Assembly (NCBI RefSeq): GCF_021534965.1
Contig: NZ_CP091037.1
Span: 598,501-662,500 of the forward strand
From: Muricauda sp. SCSIO 65647
GTDB taxonomy: Bacteria; Bacteroidota; Bacteroidia; Flavobacteriales; Flavobacteriaceae
Direction: 5' to 3'
Length of the DNA: 64,000 nucleotides
Part shown: positions 1 to 8,788 of the stretch, in pieces
Position numbering within the stretch: position 1 is the first letter of the stretch
Layout of the letters: every line of letters begins with the position of its first letter
Notes under the pieces: model-generated
What the model saw: only the letters and a program-made list of their open reading frames with translations
Told to the model about the DNA's origin: nothing
Database searches by the model: none
Translations under genes and position numbers: made by a program

Positions 1-331
1 TCACCATAGGAAACTTCTTGAACATCTGATAGGGCTCATCGCCCAAATCTTCGACCGTTGAATCGGCCTGTGCTATCAAAAAGCCTTTTGATTTTCGTTT
101 ATAACCCCTGCTCAGTACCGCCAACCGATACTCATTTTTGAGCATCTCGATCAAATATTCGGTCATTGGAGTCTTTCCAGAACCTCCCACGCCCAAATTT
201 CCTATACAAATAGTGGGCGTTTCAAAAGACCTCGATTTGAAAACACCGATATCATAAAGGTAATTGCGCAGATGAACGACCGCCGCATAGAGGAGCGACA
301 GGGGAAAAGCTATGACCCTAAGTAAATACAT
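1..331 (-). CDS. lpxK: Tetraacyldisaccharide 4'-kinase LpxK (N-terminal part)
   Basis: The gene runs off the left edge, so only the first 110 or so residues are present. LpxK phosphorylates the 4' position of the lipid A disaccharide at the inner face of the cytoplasmic membrane. The reading frame from the ATG at 331 begins with a hydrophobic membrane-anchoring segment (MYLLRVIAFPLSLLY). It then shows the family's Walker-A-like loop, GNLGVGGSGKTPMTEYL, near residues 47-63, followed by VLSRGYKRKSKG, also typical of LpxK. The gene is divergent from the nif3-like gene and separated from it by a 286-bp leader rich in palindromes. The identification rests on these motifs and is firm, although the C-terminal two thirds is outside the window. 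Confidence 0.9.
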   Translation of the reverse strand, partial: MYLLRVIAFPLSLLYAAVVHLRNYLYDIGVFKSRSFETPTICIGNLGVGGSGKTPMTEYLIEMLKNEYRLAVLSRGYKRKSKGFLIAQADSTVEDLGDEPYQMFKKFPMV

Positions 332-617
332 CAGGGCGAAATTATAATATTTTATCTTTAAAGCCTGTTCAGGAATTTGTGATTGGAATTTTTATTGGTC
401 ATTTTTGATACATTATGAGGCAAAATTTTAAGGCGTGGCCTTAGCTACGGTTTAAAATTTTGACAGGGCCGAGAGAAAAGGCCAACGATTTGGCTTTTGA
501 AAGAGGAGCCAGATGATGCATTGGCCGCGCAAACCTGCCCGCCGGGCAGGCGGGAAGAGGCACAAAAAAACAATTGATAAATTCAAGAACAGGCTCTTAG
601 CGCCCAATACAAATAAA
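332..617. promoter_or_regulatory. Divergent intergenic region with three inverted repeats
   Basis: This is the non-coding spacer between lpxK and the nif3-like gene. It holds an 11-bp perfect inverted repeat at 421-431 and 452-462 (CAAAATTTTAA / TTAAAATTTTG) around a GC-richer centre. A short hairpin lies at 481-494 (GCCAA-CGAT-TTGGC). A GC-rich palindrome lies at 534-550 (CCTGCCC-GCC-GGGCAGG), followed by CGGG, which offers an alternative pairing with CCCGCC. An open frame continuous with nif3 starts at 513, but it crosses the GC-rich palindrome and encodes an Arg/Lys-rich stretch with no family resemblance, so it is read as leader. Whether the palindromes are a dispersed genomic repeat cannot be told from this window. 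Confidence 0.55.
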
Positions 618-1712
618 ATGAAGGTCAAGGATATCATTCAAAACTTAGAGCAACTGGCCCCATTGCACTACACCGAAGGTTTTGACAATACAGGTCTTTT
701 GGTTGGCAACCTGCAACAAGAAGTAACGGGTGTTCTGGTTACCCATGATACACTCGAAATTGTGATTGACGAGGCAATTGAGAAGAAATGTAATATGGTT
801 GTCAGCTTTCATCCCATCATCTTTTCAGGACTCAAAAAACTTACCGGAAGCACCTATGTCGAACGTGTTGTGGTCAAGGCCATTGAAAGCCAAATGGCCA
901 TTTTTGCCATTCATACGGCTTTAGACAACTCGATGATCGGGGTGAACAAAAAGATTTGTGAGGTTCTAGGACTCAAAAATTGTGGCATGTTGATACCAAA
1001 ATCAAAGACCATCAAAAAACTGACCACCTATATCCCCCTCAAAGACGCTGACCCACTGCGTAATAAGTTGTTCGAAGTAGGAGGAGGCAGTATCGGCAAC
1101 TATGAAAATTGTAGCTTTTCCACTGAAGGAACAGGTAGTTTCAAACCAAGGGAAAATGCCAATCCGACCATCGGGAAAATCGGAAAAACCCATTTTGAGA
1201 ATGAAGTGCAGATAAGCATGACCTTTCCTGCCCATCTAGAGGGAGACATTCTTTCCACCCTGTTCAAAAACCATCCTTATGAAGAGGTGGCCTATGAGGT
1301 GATTACACTTGACAATTCAAACCAGAACATCGGCATGGGCATGACTGGTGAGCTTGATAGCCCCATCGGAGAAAAAGAGTTCTTGGCCCTGGTCAAGGAA
1401 AAAATGCAGACAGGCTGTATCAAACATTCGGCACTATTGGGCAAAAAGGTTCGAAAGGTAGCGGTACTGGGCGGTAGTGGCGCTTTCGCCATAGAGGCAG
1501 CAAAACGTTCGGGAGCCGATGTTTTCATAACGGCCGACCTAAAATACCACGAGTTTTACAAGGCTGAAAATCAAATGGTGATCATGGATATCGGACATTT
1601 TGAATCAGAGCGGTTTACAAAAAATCTGATATACGATTTTCTTAAGAAAAAAATTCCTAATTTTGCAATCGCTTTATCGGAAAGTGACACTAATCCTATC
1701 AAGTATTTTTAG
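618..1712 (+). CDS. Nif3-like dinuclear metal centre protein (YqfO type)
   Basis: The 364-residue product belongs to the NIF3/YqfO family of hexameric proteins with a two-metal site; their precise physiological role is unsettled, and some have been called GTP cyclohydrolase I type 2. The ATG at 618 is chosen because MKVKDIIQNLEQLAP is the normal family N-terminus; an in-frame ATG at 513 would add 35 non-homologous residues. Metal-ligand motifs are visible as SFHPIIFSG (His65), AIHTALDN (His99, Asp103) and, near the C-terminus, DIGHFESE. The length fits the long form, which carries an inserted PII-like domain in the middle. The next gene starts 3 bp after the stop codon, so the pair is probably co-transcribed and translationally linked. 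Confidence 0.9.
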   Translation: MKVKDIIQNLEQLAPLHYTEGFDNTGLLVGNLQQEVTGVLVTHDTLEIVIDEAIEKKCNMVVSFHPIIFSGLKKLTGSTYVERVVVKAIESQMAIFAIHTALDNSMIGVNKKICEVLGLKNCGMLIPKSKTIKKLTTYIPLKDADPLRNKLFEVGGGSIGNYENCSFSTEGTGSFKPRENANPTIGKIGKTHFENEVQISMTFPAHLEGDILSTLFKNHPYEEVAYEVITLDNSNQNIGMGMTGELDSPIGEKEFLALVKEKMQTGCIKHSALLGKKVRKVAVLGGSGAFAIEAAKRSGADVFITADLKYHEFYKAENQMVIMDIGHFESERFTKNLIYDFLKKKIPNFAIALSESDTNPIKYF

Positions 1713-1715
1713 TAT

Positions 1716-2495
1716 ATGGCAAAGAAAAAAGAAGCAACCGTAGAGGAAAAATTGAGAGCCCTTTACGATTTGCAACTGATAGACTCACGTGTTGATGAGA
1801 TTCGCAGCGTCAGGGGCGAACTGCCTTTAGAAGTAGAGGATCTAGAAGATGAGGTGCAGGGTCTTAAGACCCGCATCGACAAACTTAAGACCGATGTTGA
1901 GACTGTCAATTATGAAATCTCGGCCAAAAAAAACATGATTGAAGAATCGAAGGCTTTGATCAAAAAATATACCGAGCAACAAAAAAATGTTCGCAATAGC
2001 CGTGAGTTCAATTCATTGAGCAAAGAAATTGAATTTCAAGAACTTGAAATTCAATTGGCCGAAAAGAACATCAAAGAATTCAAAGCTCAAATTGAGCAGA
2101 AAAAAGAGGTTGTCGCAGATACCAAAGAGAAACTGAACGAAAGAGAAGCACACCTCAAGCACAAAAAAGGAGAGCTCGATGCCATCTTGGCTGAAACTGA
2201 AAAGGAAGAAAAGGCCCTACTTAAAAAATCAGAGGAATTTGAAGAAAAAATTGAGGAAAGATTGGTAAAAGCCTATAAGCGCATTCGCCACAATGTCAAG
2301 AACGGTTTGGCAGTGGTACCCGTAGAACGAGGCGCTTCAGGTGGTTCTTTCTTCACAATACCCCCACAAGTTCAGGTTGAGATCGCGTCACGTAAAAAAA
2401 TCATCACTGACGAGCACAGCGGCCGTATTTTGGTAGATCCGATGTTGGCTGAAGAAGAGCAGCAAAAAATGGAAGTACTCTTCGAAAAGCTATAG
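1716..2495 (+). CDS. Coiled-coil zinc-ribbon family protein without zinc ligands
   Basis: This 259-residue protein has a long charged coiled coil (about residues 10-190) and a small C-terminal domain. The layout matches the widespread bacterial family with a C4-type zinc ribbon after a coiled coil (the former DUF164 group). In that family the C-terminal domain normally carries two CxxC pairs. Here the equivalent stretch reads RGASGGSFFTIPPQ and ITDEHSGRILVDPML, and the whole protein contains no cysteine, so the ribbon fold may be kept but zinc binding is not. The gene follows the nif3-like gene by 3 bp, an arrangement that suggests a shared operon. A strong hairpin terminator follows at 2519-2549. 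The cellular role is unknown. Confidence 0.8.
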   Translation: MAKKKEATVEEKLRALYDLQLIDSRVDEIRSVRGELPLEVEDLEDEVQGLKTRIDKLKTDVETVNYEISAKKNMIEESKALIKKYTEQQKNVRNSREFNSLSKEIEFQELEIQLAEKNIKEFKAQIEQKKEVVADTKEKLNEREAHLKHKKGELDAILAETEKEEKALLKKSEEFEEKIEERLVKAYKRIRHNVKNGLAVVPVERGASGGSFFTIPPQVQVEIASRKKIITDEHSGRILVDPMLAEEEQQKMEVLFEKL

Positions 2496-2518
2496 AATAG
2501 AACGAGCAATAAAGAGAT

Positions 2519-2549
2519 AAAGAACCACGCTTGATAGGCGTGGTTCTTT
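2519..2549. terminator. Bidirectional hairpin terminator
   Basis: A perfect 12-bp stem (AAAGAACCACGC / GCGTGGTTCTTT) encloses a 7-nt loop (TTGATAG). It lies between two convergent genes, the zinc-ribbon-family gene and kmo, and has A/T tracts on both sides, so it can serve both. Confidence 0.8.
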
Positions 2550-2551
2550 AT

Positions 2552-3892
2552 TTAGAGAAATGACAATATCTTCTGTTCGATTTCTTCAGAGTTCCATTTT
2601 TCCCCTATATTGGGAAGTTTCATCACTTCTTGCATGATTTTTTCTTGATGGTCGCCTATGGCCAAGGCTTCTGCATAAGGCCTTTCTGAAAAGGTCACCC
2701 TACTATAAACAGGTATCCATTTGTCAGGATGCCTTTCTGCAAACCATTTTTCAATTTTCTTTTGTAACAGAAAATTTGGATTTGCCGTTTTGCTGCTCAT
2801 TTCCACAAAGTTTCGATAACTGAGTTCCGCAATGGCATCTGCATTGAGCTTACGTTGTTGTTCATATTCCCTAAAAATTGACCCCCAGTCATCACCATGC
2901 TTTTTCATCAACTGGCTCAGTACAAAAATATCCTCAAAACCGGCATTCATACCCTGACCATAAAAGGGTACGATAGCATGCGCCGAATCACCCACAAGGG
3001 CCACCTTGTCCCAATACGTCCAAGGATAGCATTTCATGGTCACCAAAGCACTGGTGGGGTTTTTAAAAAAATCATCTATTAGGTTATCGATAACCTTTCT
3101 GACATTGGGAAAATGCTCTTTAAAAAAAGTTTTAGCCTTCTTTTTGGTGGTCAACTTCTCAAACGACACCTCTCCTTCAAAAGGCAAAAAGAGGGTACAG
3201 GTAAAACTACCGTCGATATTGGGCATTGCAATGAGCATGAACCTGCCACGGGGCCAAATATGAAATGAATTTTTGTCCAACTTATGGGTACCGTCATCAT
3301 TTGCCGGTATGGTCAACTCTTTATACCCTACATCGATAAAGTCTTGTGAGTAATCAAATCGGCTACGACGCTGCATTTTATGCCTGATTCTAGAGAAAGC
3401 ACCATCACAGCCAAAAACTATGTCAAAGTCGTATTCTTCCCACTCACTTTTTTCGGTTTCGCCTGTATACAATTTAGCTTCTGGAAGGTCAACGTCCCAT
3501 ACCTTTTCATTAAATCTAAAAACGGCTCCCTTTTGCTCTGCCAAATCAATCATCTTGCGGTTCAATACGCCCCGCGAGATTGACCAAATGGCCTCACCTT
3601 CTTTTCCGTAATCTTGAAAAAACAAGGGGCTATCGTTCACGTGCATTGCCCTGCGGTAAAGTGGAATGGCAATTTTTCGAACCTCATTTTCGATACCCAC
3701 TTCACGAAGTGCCTTCCATCCCCTATTGCTCATGGCCAAATTGATGGAGCGTCCCGAAAAATCAATGGTTCTGATATCTGGTCGTCGGTCGAAAATGGTC
3801 ACTTTGTGGCCAAATTTCCTGAGATAAATGGCCAACAACGAACCTACCAAGCCCGATCCTACAATGGCAATGTTCTTGGGGCCTTGTGACAT
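2552..3892 (-). CDS. kmo: Kynurenine 3-monooxygenase
   Basis: The 446-residue flavoprotein hydroxylates L-kynurenine to 3-hydroxykynurenine using NADPH and oxygen. The N-terminus has the FAD-binding Rossmann motif AIVGSGLVGSLLAIYLRK. A second flavin-binding stretch, VFGCDGAFSRIR, lies in the middle, and the late FAD motif ALVGDSAHAIVPFYGQGMNA is intact. The SGRSINLAMSNRG segment near residues 46-58 is characteristic of KMO rather than of other aromatic hydroxylases. The next step of the pathway, kynureninase, is encoded elsewhere in the window at 26331-27599, so the two genes are not in one operon. A TACTTTTG box lies 29 bp upstream of the start. The C-terminus is shorter than in eukaryotic KMO, which carry a membrane anchor. 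Confidence 0.93.
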   Translation of the reverse strand: MSQGPKNIAIVGSGLVGSLLAIYLRKFGHKVTIFDRRPDIRTIDFSGRSINLAMSNRGWKALREVGIENEVRKIAIPLYRRAMHVNDSPLFFQDYGKEGEAIWSISRGVLNRKMIDLAEQKGAVFRFNEKVWDVDLPEAKLYTGETEKSEWEEYDFDIVFGCDGAFSRIRHKMQRRSRFDYSQDFIDVGYKELTIPANDDGTHKLDKNSFHIWPRGRFMLIAMPNIDGSFTCTLFLPFEGEVSFEKLTTKKKAKTFFKEHFPNVRKVIDNLIDDFFKNPTSALVTMKCYPWTYWDKVALVGDSAHAIVPFYGQGMNAGFEDIFVLSQLMKKHGDDWGSIFREYEQQRKLNADAIAELSYRNFVEMSSKTANPNFLLQKKIEKWFAERHPDKWIPVYSRVTFSERPYAEALAIGDHQEKIMQEVMKLPNIGEKWNSEEIEQKILSFL

Positions 3893-3921
3893 TATGAACG
3901 TAGCATTTTAAAGTTAGTTGG

Positions 3922-3929
3922 CAAAAGTA
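3922..3929 (-). promoter_or_regulatory. Candidate -7 box of kmo (TACTTTTG)
   Basis: The minus-strand sequence TACTTTTG matches the Bacteroidetes -7 consensus TAnnTTTG and lies 29 bp before the kmo start codon. No convincing TTTG -33 element is seen at the expected distance, so the call rests on the -7 box alone. Confidence 0.4.
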
Positions 3930-4133
3930 CTAAAATTAGCCCATAGCATTTTTATTACGACTACGGGGAAAAACAAATTCGTGCATCCTTTAGTTGATCT
4001 GAATAACGATCGAAATAAGATAGTAAAATAGTATTTGGTAGAATCCTTTAAAATAGAACAAGGTCATAATCCAAAACAGTACCTACACTCGTATCTAAAA
4101 TAGAATATCCCGCTTTGGCGTCTATATATATTG

Positions 4134-4169
4134 AAAAAGTCCTTCACAGTTAATGCGAAGGACTTTTTT
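4134..4169 (-). terminator. Terminator downstream of clpP
   Basis: A 12-bp perfect stem (AAAAAGTCCTTC / GAAGGACTTTTT) lies just past the clpP stop codon and is followed on the minus strand by a T tract. The rest of the spacer back to the kmo start (3893-4133) is AT-rich and shows no gene. Confidence 0.8.
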
Positions 4170-4190
4170 ATTTCCGAGAAATAAGAAAGG

Positions 4191-4739
4191 CTATTCCAAA
4201 ATCTTATCGACGATTCCATATTCAACCGATTCTTCTGCTCCCATCCAGTAATCACGGTCAAAATCTTTCATCACTTTTTCAAAATCCTGTCCACAGTTTT
4301 CGGCCAATATCTTGGCGCCCAATTCTTTGGTCTTGATGATTTCCCGTGCCTGGATTTCAATGTTCGAGGCTTGGCCCTGTGCTCCACCACTTGGCTGATG
4401 AATCATGACCCGTGCATGGGGCTGAATGAATCTTCTTCCCTTCTTACCGGCAGATAACAGTATAGACCCCATTGAGGCAGCCAATCCTGAGCAAATCGTT
4501 GACACCGGACTCTTTATTTGTTTCAGGGTATCATAAATTGCGAAACCGGAGGTAACATATCCTCCGGGGCTATTGATGATAAGTTGAATTTCCTTATTGT
4601 TGACAAGGTCAAGATACAATAGCCGGTCAATGACATGTTTGGCAGAGCTATCATCTACCATGCCCCAAAGAAACACCCTGCGTTCTTCCAATAACCGCCC
4701 TTGTATCAATTCTTGTACTTTTCCTTTTTCTGAACCCAT
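4191..4739 (-). CDS. clpP: ClpP-type serine protease subunit (lone copy)
   Basis: The 182-residue product is an ATP-dependent Clp protease proteolytic subunit. The catalytic triad is readable: Ser89 in GLAASMGS, His114 in VMIHQPSGG and Asp163 in FDRDYWMGAEE. The substrate-strand motif IINSPGG (residues 55-61) and the C-terminal VEYGIVDKIL are also standard. The protein lacks a long propeptide and is slightly shorter than the housekeeping ClpP. No clpX or trigger factor gene is beside it, which in most bacteria accompanies the main clpP, so this may be a second ClpP paralogue; that is inference from context. A TAATTTTG box lies 22 bp upstream and a hairpin terminator follows the gene, making it a single-gene transcription unit. 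Confidence 0.88.
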   Translation of the reverse strand: MGSEKGKVQELIQGRLLEERRVFLWGMVDDSSAKHVIDRLLYLDLVNNKEIQLIINSPGGYVTSGFAIYDTLKQIKSPVSTICSGLAASMGSILLSAGKKGRRFIQPHARVMIHQPSGGAQGQASNIEIQAREIIKTKELGAKILAENCGQDFEKVMKDFDRDYWMGAEESVEYGIVDKILE

Positions 4740-5161
4740 AGACTTTTTACGAATTAAGCCCCAAAATTAGGCATTTTACGGTACAATTTGAACGGCTGGA
4801 GCTGTTTTAGGTAAACTGTTTTCCTACATTTCTTACAATTAATGGTTTTCGTCCATTTTTACATACAAAACTCACTGTTACACAACATTTTACCAATATC
4901 GATAAAACCGTGTCGTTTATCTTAAAACAAGACTTTTAACGATAATAACCTGAACCACAACGTCTAATTTTTGCTAAAATCGGGGCTGCCGTTTTCTTTG
5001 TAAGCAATTTGAAACCAAATCTTACGAAATAACGATTAATCCCAAAATTGATGAACTTGGCCATGCATGAATCTACTTTCTTGAATTTACTGAGATTATA
5101 ATTGGCCTTGTGATTCATATGATTTTGGACTAGGGACTTAAGCCACCTGAAACCTAAGCCT
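4740..5161. other. Divergent intergenic region upstream of the giant adhesin
   Basis: This 422-bp AT-rich spacer separates clpP from the adhesin gene. Apart from the clpP -7 box at 4762-4769, no confident promoter was identified for the adhesin. A minus-strand open frame at 4936-5190 overlaps the adhesin start and resembles nothing recognisable, so it is not called. Confidence 0.5.
4762..4769 (-). promoter_or_regulatory. Candidate -7 box of clpP (TAATTTTG)
   Basis: The minus-strand sequence TAATTTTG fits TAnnTTTG exactly and sits 22 bp before the clpP ATG. A partner -33 element at the usual spacing is not obvious. Confidence 0.4.
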
Positions 5162-8100
5162 ATGAAAAGCAAAACTACCCCTCGATTCAAAACACCGGTA
5201 TTTTTATTGTTGCTGTTGATCTCAATGGCTTCCTTTGGTCAAGTTCAGACTCCTTTTACACCAAGATATTCGGAGACCATAAATGGAGATGTGACCATTA
5301 TAGCGAACAATGTTTTGTCTCGCCATGCCACCAATGCATATAATGGCTCTGATGGCAATCATGACTTTTCAAACAACGTATTCGTTGATATAGATTCTGA
5401 TGCCAGCACCTTTAACTCAAGTAGTGCAAACTTTTCTAATCCTGCACCAGCAGTAAGCTGCTTGAACTTCAAAAAGGTGTTTTTGTATTGGGCAGCCGCC
5501 GATAAAGAGTATGACAATTATGATCCCGATGACGATGATGGAACAGGTACAGGTTCTAGCAGTGATGAACCTTCATGGAATTATAATCAAGTTAAACTCA
5601 TGCTCCCTGGTCAAACAACCTATACAACCATTACTGCCGACGAAGTACTCTATCGGGGTCGTGATGACCATTTTGTCAATGATCCCTATGTCTGTGTAAA
5701 AGATATCACAACAGAGATACAGGGGTTGACAAATCCATATGGCAAGTTTCAGGTTGCGAACGTAAAGGCCACTGAGGGTGACCTCTACTCACATGGGGGC
5801 GGCCATACCGGTACTTCTGGCGGATGGCAAATAGTCTTTGTATATGAAAGCACCGAGCTTCTCGGTAAAAATGTGACCCTTTTTGATGGCTATGTTCACA
5901 TCACACAAAGTCAAGGTGAAGTAGAGTTCGATTTTAATGGCTTTCAAACCGTACCCAATGGCAATGTCAATGCAGATATCGTCTTGGGTTCATTAGAGGG
6001 TGATCGTGACATACCAGGTGATCAATTGCAAATTTTTGACACCAATGGTGTATGGTCAAATCTCTCCACCACTTTAAGGGATGAAAACAATTTTTTTAAT
6101 AGTCGAATCACCATTGATAACCAAAACTATACCGATAGAAATCCTGCTAGTACCAATACCCTTGGATTTGATGCTGCCGTTTTTGATCTAAAAAATGGTG
6201 GTAATAAATTTATCGATAATAACCAGACATCTGCGAGACTGAGAATTACCTCAGACCAAGAAACCTACGGGGTTTATCTTATTGGCTTAAGTGTTGAAGT
6301 CTATGAGCCAAGTCTCGGTGCCTTGAATTTCACCTCGTCCTCTTCTGGAGGAGGTTTTAATCCTGGCGACCAAGTTCAAATGACCTTAAGTATTGAAAAC
6401 TCTGGCAATGATGATATTCAAGACCTTGAAATATTTACAACCTTGCCTCCAGAGGTTGATTTTGTAGATACAGAAACCCTACCCCCTGGTGTAACGCACA
6501 ACTTCAATTCTACCACAAGGGAATTGCGATTTTTCGTTCCAAACGGAAATACTGATGTTGGAAATCCGTTATACACACTCGATTTCAATGTTCTGATTAA
6601 AGATCAGTGCTACTTTTTAGAGTCTGCTTGCTCAGCAACTTTTGCGATGCAAGCAACAGCTACATTTAGGGGTGTCACCAATACAAATCCAGTAACCACT
6701 GACAGTTCGGGTACAACAGATTCTTGTGGCATTGGCAATCACGACCCAACGATTGTTGACATTAATCAACCCGATCAAGTCAATTGGATCACGGCTGCCG
6801 ATGCTTTGAACAGAACCGTTTCTTGTGATGACACAGCAGCATTAAATGCCGCACAGGCACTCGAACCCCAAACAGAATTCTGTAATTTCACACTTAATAA
6901 GGTAGCCGGAAGCTTTGCGCCCAATCCTGGTTGTGATTCAGAAGGCACATATACCAATACTTTTACCTTTACAGATGCCTGTGGTAGGGTCAGTGATACT
7001 TTTACCCAAGTCATCACTATTGAAGACATAGAAGATCCAAGTTTCGTTGAGGCGCTTCCAAGCGATACGGTTGCTCCTTATGATAACATTCCATCTCCAG
7101 CAACCTTAACGGCTACCGATAATTGCGATACGAACGCATCGGTCAATTTCAATGAAACCTATATAGGCGACAATTCCAGCACTACCTATACCATTGTTAG
7201 AACATGGACGGCCTCTGACTGTGCCGGAAACTCGATACAACATATACAGAATATCTTCGTGACCGAAGATGGCGACCCGCTCGGTCTTTCCATAAATGAT
7301 ATTACCGTAAACGAAAATGTGGGAACCGCTACCCTTCAGGTTACCCATGTCGGTTTTATAGCAAGTGGGTTCACAGTAAACTACGATACCGCTGACGGAG
7401 ATGCCGTCGAACCGGGTGATTATGTACAGGCTTCGAACGCATTATCTTTTGTAGGCTCGCATGGCGAGGTGATGAACATTGATATCACTATCAACGACGA
7501 TTCGGTCATTGAATTTACCGAAGCTTTTAACGTAAACCTGTCTTCGGGCACCAACACCCCCCCCATTAATGACAACTCGGGTGAAATAACCATACTGGAC
7601 AACGACGGCGGCGGGTCGAACGGCATAGCCTTCGACGCCACCAGCGTCACCGTGAACGAGGGCGACGGAACGGCGACCTTCACCGTCAGGCTCACGGGCA
7701 ACGTACAGGGGGGGTTCACCGTGGACTACGCCACCAACGACGGTAGCGCGGGAGAGCCCGGCGACTACACCGACGTCAGCGGGACGCTCAACTTCACCGG
7801 CAACGACGGCGAGAGCTACGACATCACCGTGCCCATCATCGACGACAGCCTGATCGAGCCCACCGAGGACTTCACCGTGCTGCTGGACAACCTGTCGACC
7901 ACCCTGATAGGCATCAACGGCGACACCGCCACGGGCAACATACTGGACAACGACGGCGGCGGGTCGAACGGCATAGCCTTCGACGCCACCAGCGTCACCG
8001 TGAACGAGGGCGACGGAACGGCCACCTTCACCGTCAGGCTCACGGGCAACGTACAGGGGGGGTTCACCGTGGACTACGCCACCAACGACGGTAGCGCGGG

Positions 8101-8788
8101 AGAGCCCGGCGACTACACCGACGTCAGCGGGACGCTCAACTTCACCGGCAACGACGGCGAGAGCTACGACATCACCGTGCCCATCATCGACGACAGCCTG
8201 ATCGAGCCCACCGAGGACTTCACCGTGCTGCTGGACAACCTGTCGACCACCCTGATAGGCATCAACGGCGACACCGCCACGGGCAACATACTGGACAACG
8301 ACGGCGGCGGGTCGAACGGCATAGCCTTCGACGCCACCAGCGTCACCGTGAACGAGGGCGACGGAACGGCGACCTTCACCGTCAGGCTCACGGGCAACGT
8401 ACAGGGGGGGTTCACCGTGGACTACGCCACCAACGACGGTAGCGCGGGAGAGCCCGGCGACTACACCGACGTCAGCGGGACGCTCAACTTCACCGGCAAC
8501 GACGGCGAGAGCTACGACATCACCGTGCCCATCATCGACGACAGCCTGATCGAGCCCACCGAGGACTTCACCGTGCTGCTGGACAACCTGTCGACCACCC
8601 TGATAGGCATCAACGGCGACACCGCCACGGGCAACATACTGGACAACGACGGCGGCGGGTCGAACGGCATAGCCTTCGACGCCACCAGCGTCACCGTGAA
8701 CGAGGGCGACGGAACGGCCACCTTCACCGTCAGGCTCACGGGCAACGTAGGGGGGGTTCACCGTGGACTACGCCACCAACGACGGTAG
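5162..8788 (+). CDS. N-terminal open segment of the giant adhesin
   Basis: This 1,208-codon open stretch starts with a clear Sec signal peptide (FLLLLLISMASFGQ, predicted cleavage after SFG). Residues of about 30-385 form a region rich in Asn, Asp and Gly with no domain I can name. Residues of about 387-485 resemble a DUF11/CARDB-type surface domain (FNPGDQVQMTLSIENSGND). Residues of about 540-700 contain HYR-like modules with paired cysteines and the motifs FTFTDACGRVSDTF and RTWTASDCAGNS. A divergent Calx-beta domain follows at about 710-815 and then the first uniform repeats. The frame is lost at 8748-8750, where the fourth repeat lacks two bases (CA before the G run), and the stop at 8788 is therefore probably artificial. 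Confidence 0.75.
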   Translation: MKSKTTPRFKTPVFLLLLLISMASFGQVQTPFTPRYSETINGDVTIIANNVLSRHATNAYNGSDGNHDFSNNVFVDIDSDASTFNSSSANFSNPAPAVSCLNFKKVFLYWAAADKEYDNYDPDDDDGTGTGSSSDEPSWNYNQVKLMLPGQTTYTTITADEVLYRGRDDHFVNDPYVCVKDITTEIQGLTNPYGKFQVANVKATEGDLYSHGGGHTGTSGGWQIVFVYESTELLGKNVTLFDGYVHITQSQGEVEFDFNGFQTVPNGNVNADIVLGSLEGDRDIPGDQLQIFDTNGVWSNLSTTLRDENNFFNSRITIDNQNYTDRNPASTNTLGFDAAVFDLKNGGNKFIDNNQTSARLRITSDQETYGVYLIGLSVEVYEPSLGALNFTSSSSGGGFNPGDQVQMTLSIENSGNDDIQDLEIFTTLPPEVDFVDTETLPPGVTHNFNSTTRELRFFVPNGNTDVGNPLYTLDFNVLIKDQCYFLESACSATFAMQATATFRGVTNTNPVTTDSSGTTDSCGIGNHDPTIVDINQPDQVNWITAADALNRTVSCDDTAALNAAQALEPQTEFCNFTLNKVAGSFAPNPGCDSEGTYTNTFTFTDACGRVSDTFTQVITIEDIEDPSFVEALPSDTVAPYDNIPSPATLTATDNCDTNASVNFNETYIGDNSSTTYTIVRTWTASDCAGNSIQHIQNIFVTEDGDPLGLSINDITVNENVGTATLQVTHVGFIASGFTVNYDTADGDAVEPGDYVQASNALSFVGSHGEVMNIDITINDDSVIEFTEAFNVNLSSGTNTPPINDNSGEITILDNDGGGSNGIAFDATSVTVNEGDGTATFTVRLTGNVQGGFTVDYATNDGSAGEPGDYTDVSGTLNFTGNDGESYDITVPIIDDSLIEPTEDFTVLLDNLSTTLIGINGDTATGNILDNDGGGSNGIAFDATSVTVNEGDGTATFTVRLTGNVQGGFTVDYATNDGSAGEPGDYTDVSGTLNFTGNDGESYDITVPIIDDSLIEPTEDFTVLLDNLSTTLIGINGDTATGNILDNDGGGSNGIAFDATSVTVNEGDGTATFTVRLTGNVQGGFTVDYATNDGSAGEPGDYTDVSGTLNFTGNDGESYDITVPIIDDSLIEPTEDFTVLLDNLSTTLIGINGDTATGNILDNDGGGSNGIAFDATSVTVNEGDGTATFTVRLTGNVGGVHRGLRHQRR

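Noticed and set aside
513-617. N-terminal extension of the nif3-like protein
   Set aside because: It is encoded across a GC-rich palindrome and gives a basic, non-conserved peptide; the family N-terminus begins at 618.
4936-5190. 84-codon minus-strand frame before the adhesin gene
   Set aside because: It overlaps the adhesin signal peptide on the other strand and has no recognisable feature.
7442-8761. Long minus-strand open frame of 439 codons across the Calx-beta array
   Set aside because: It mirrors the GC-rich coding repeat on the opposite strand, repeats with the same 348-bp period and resembles no protein. The same holds for the many 83-codon minus-strand frames up to 17442.
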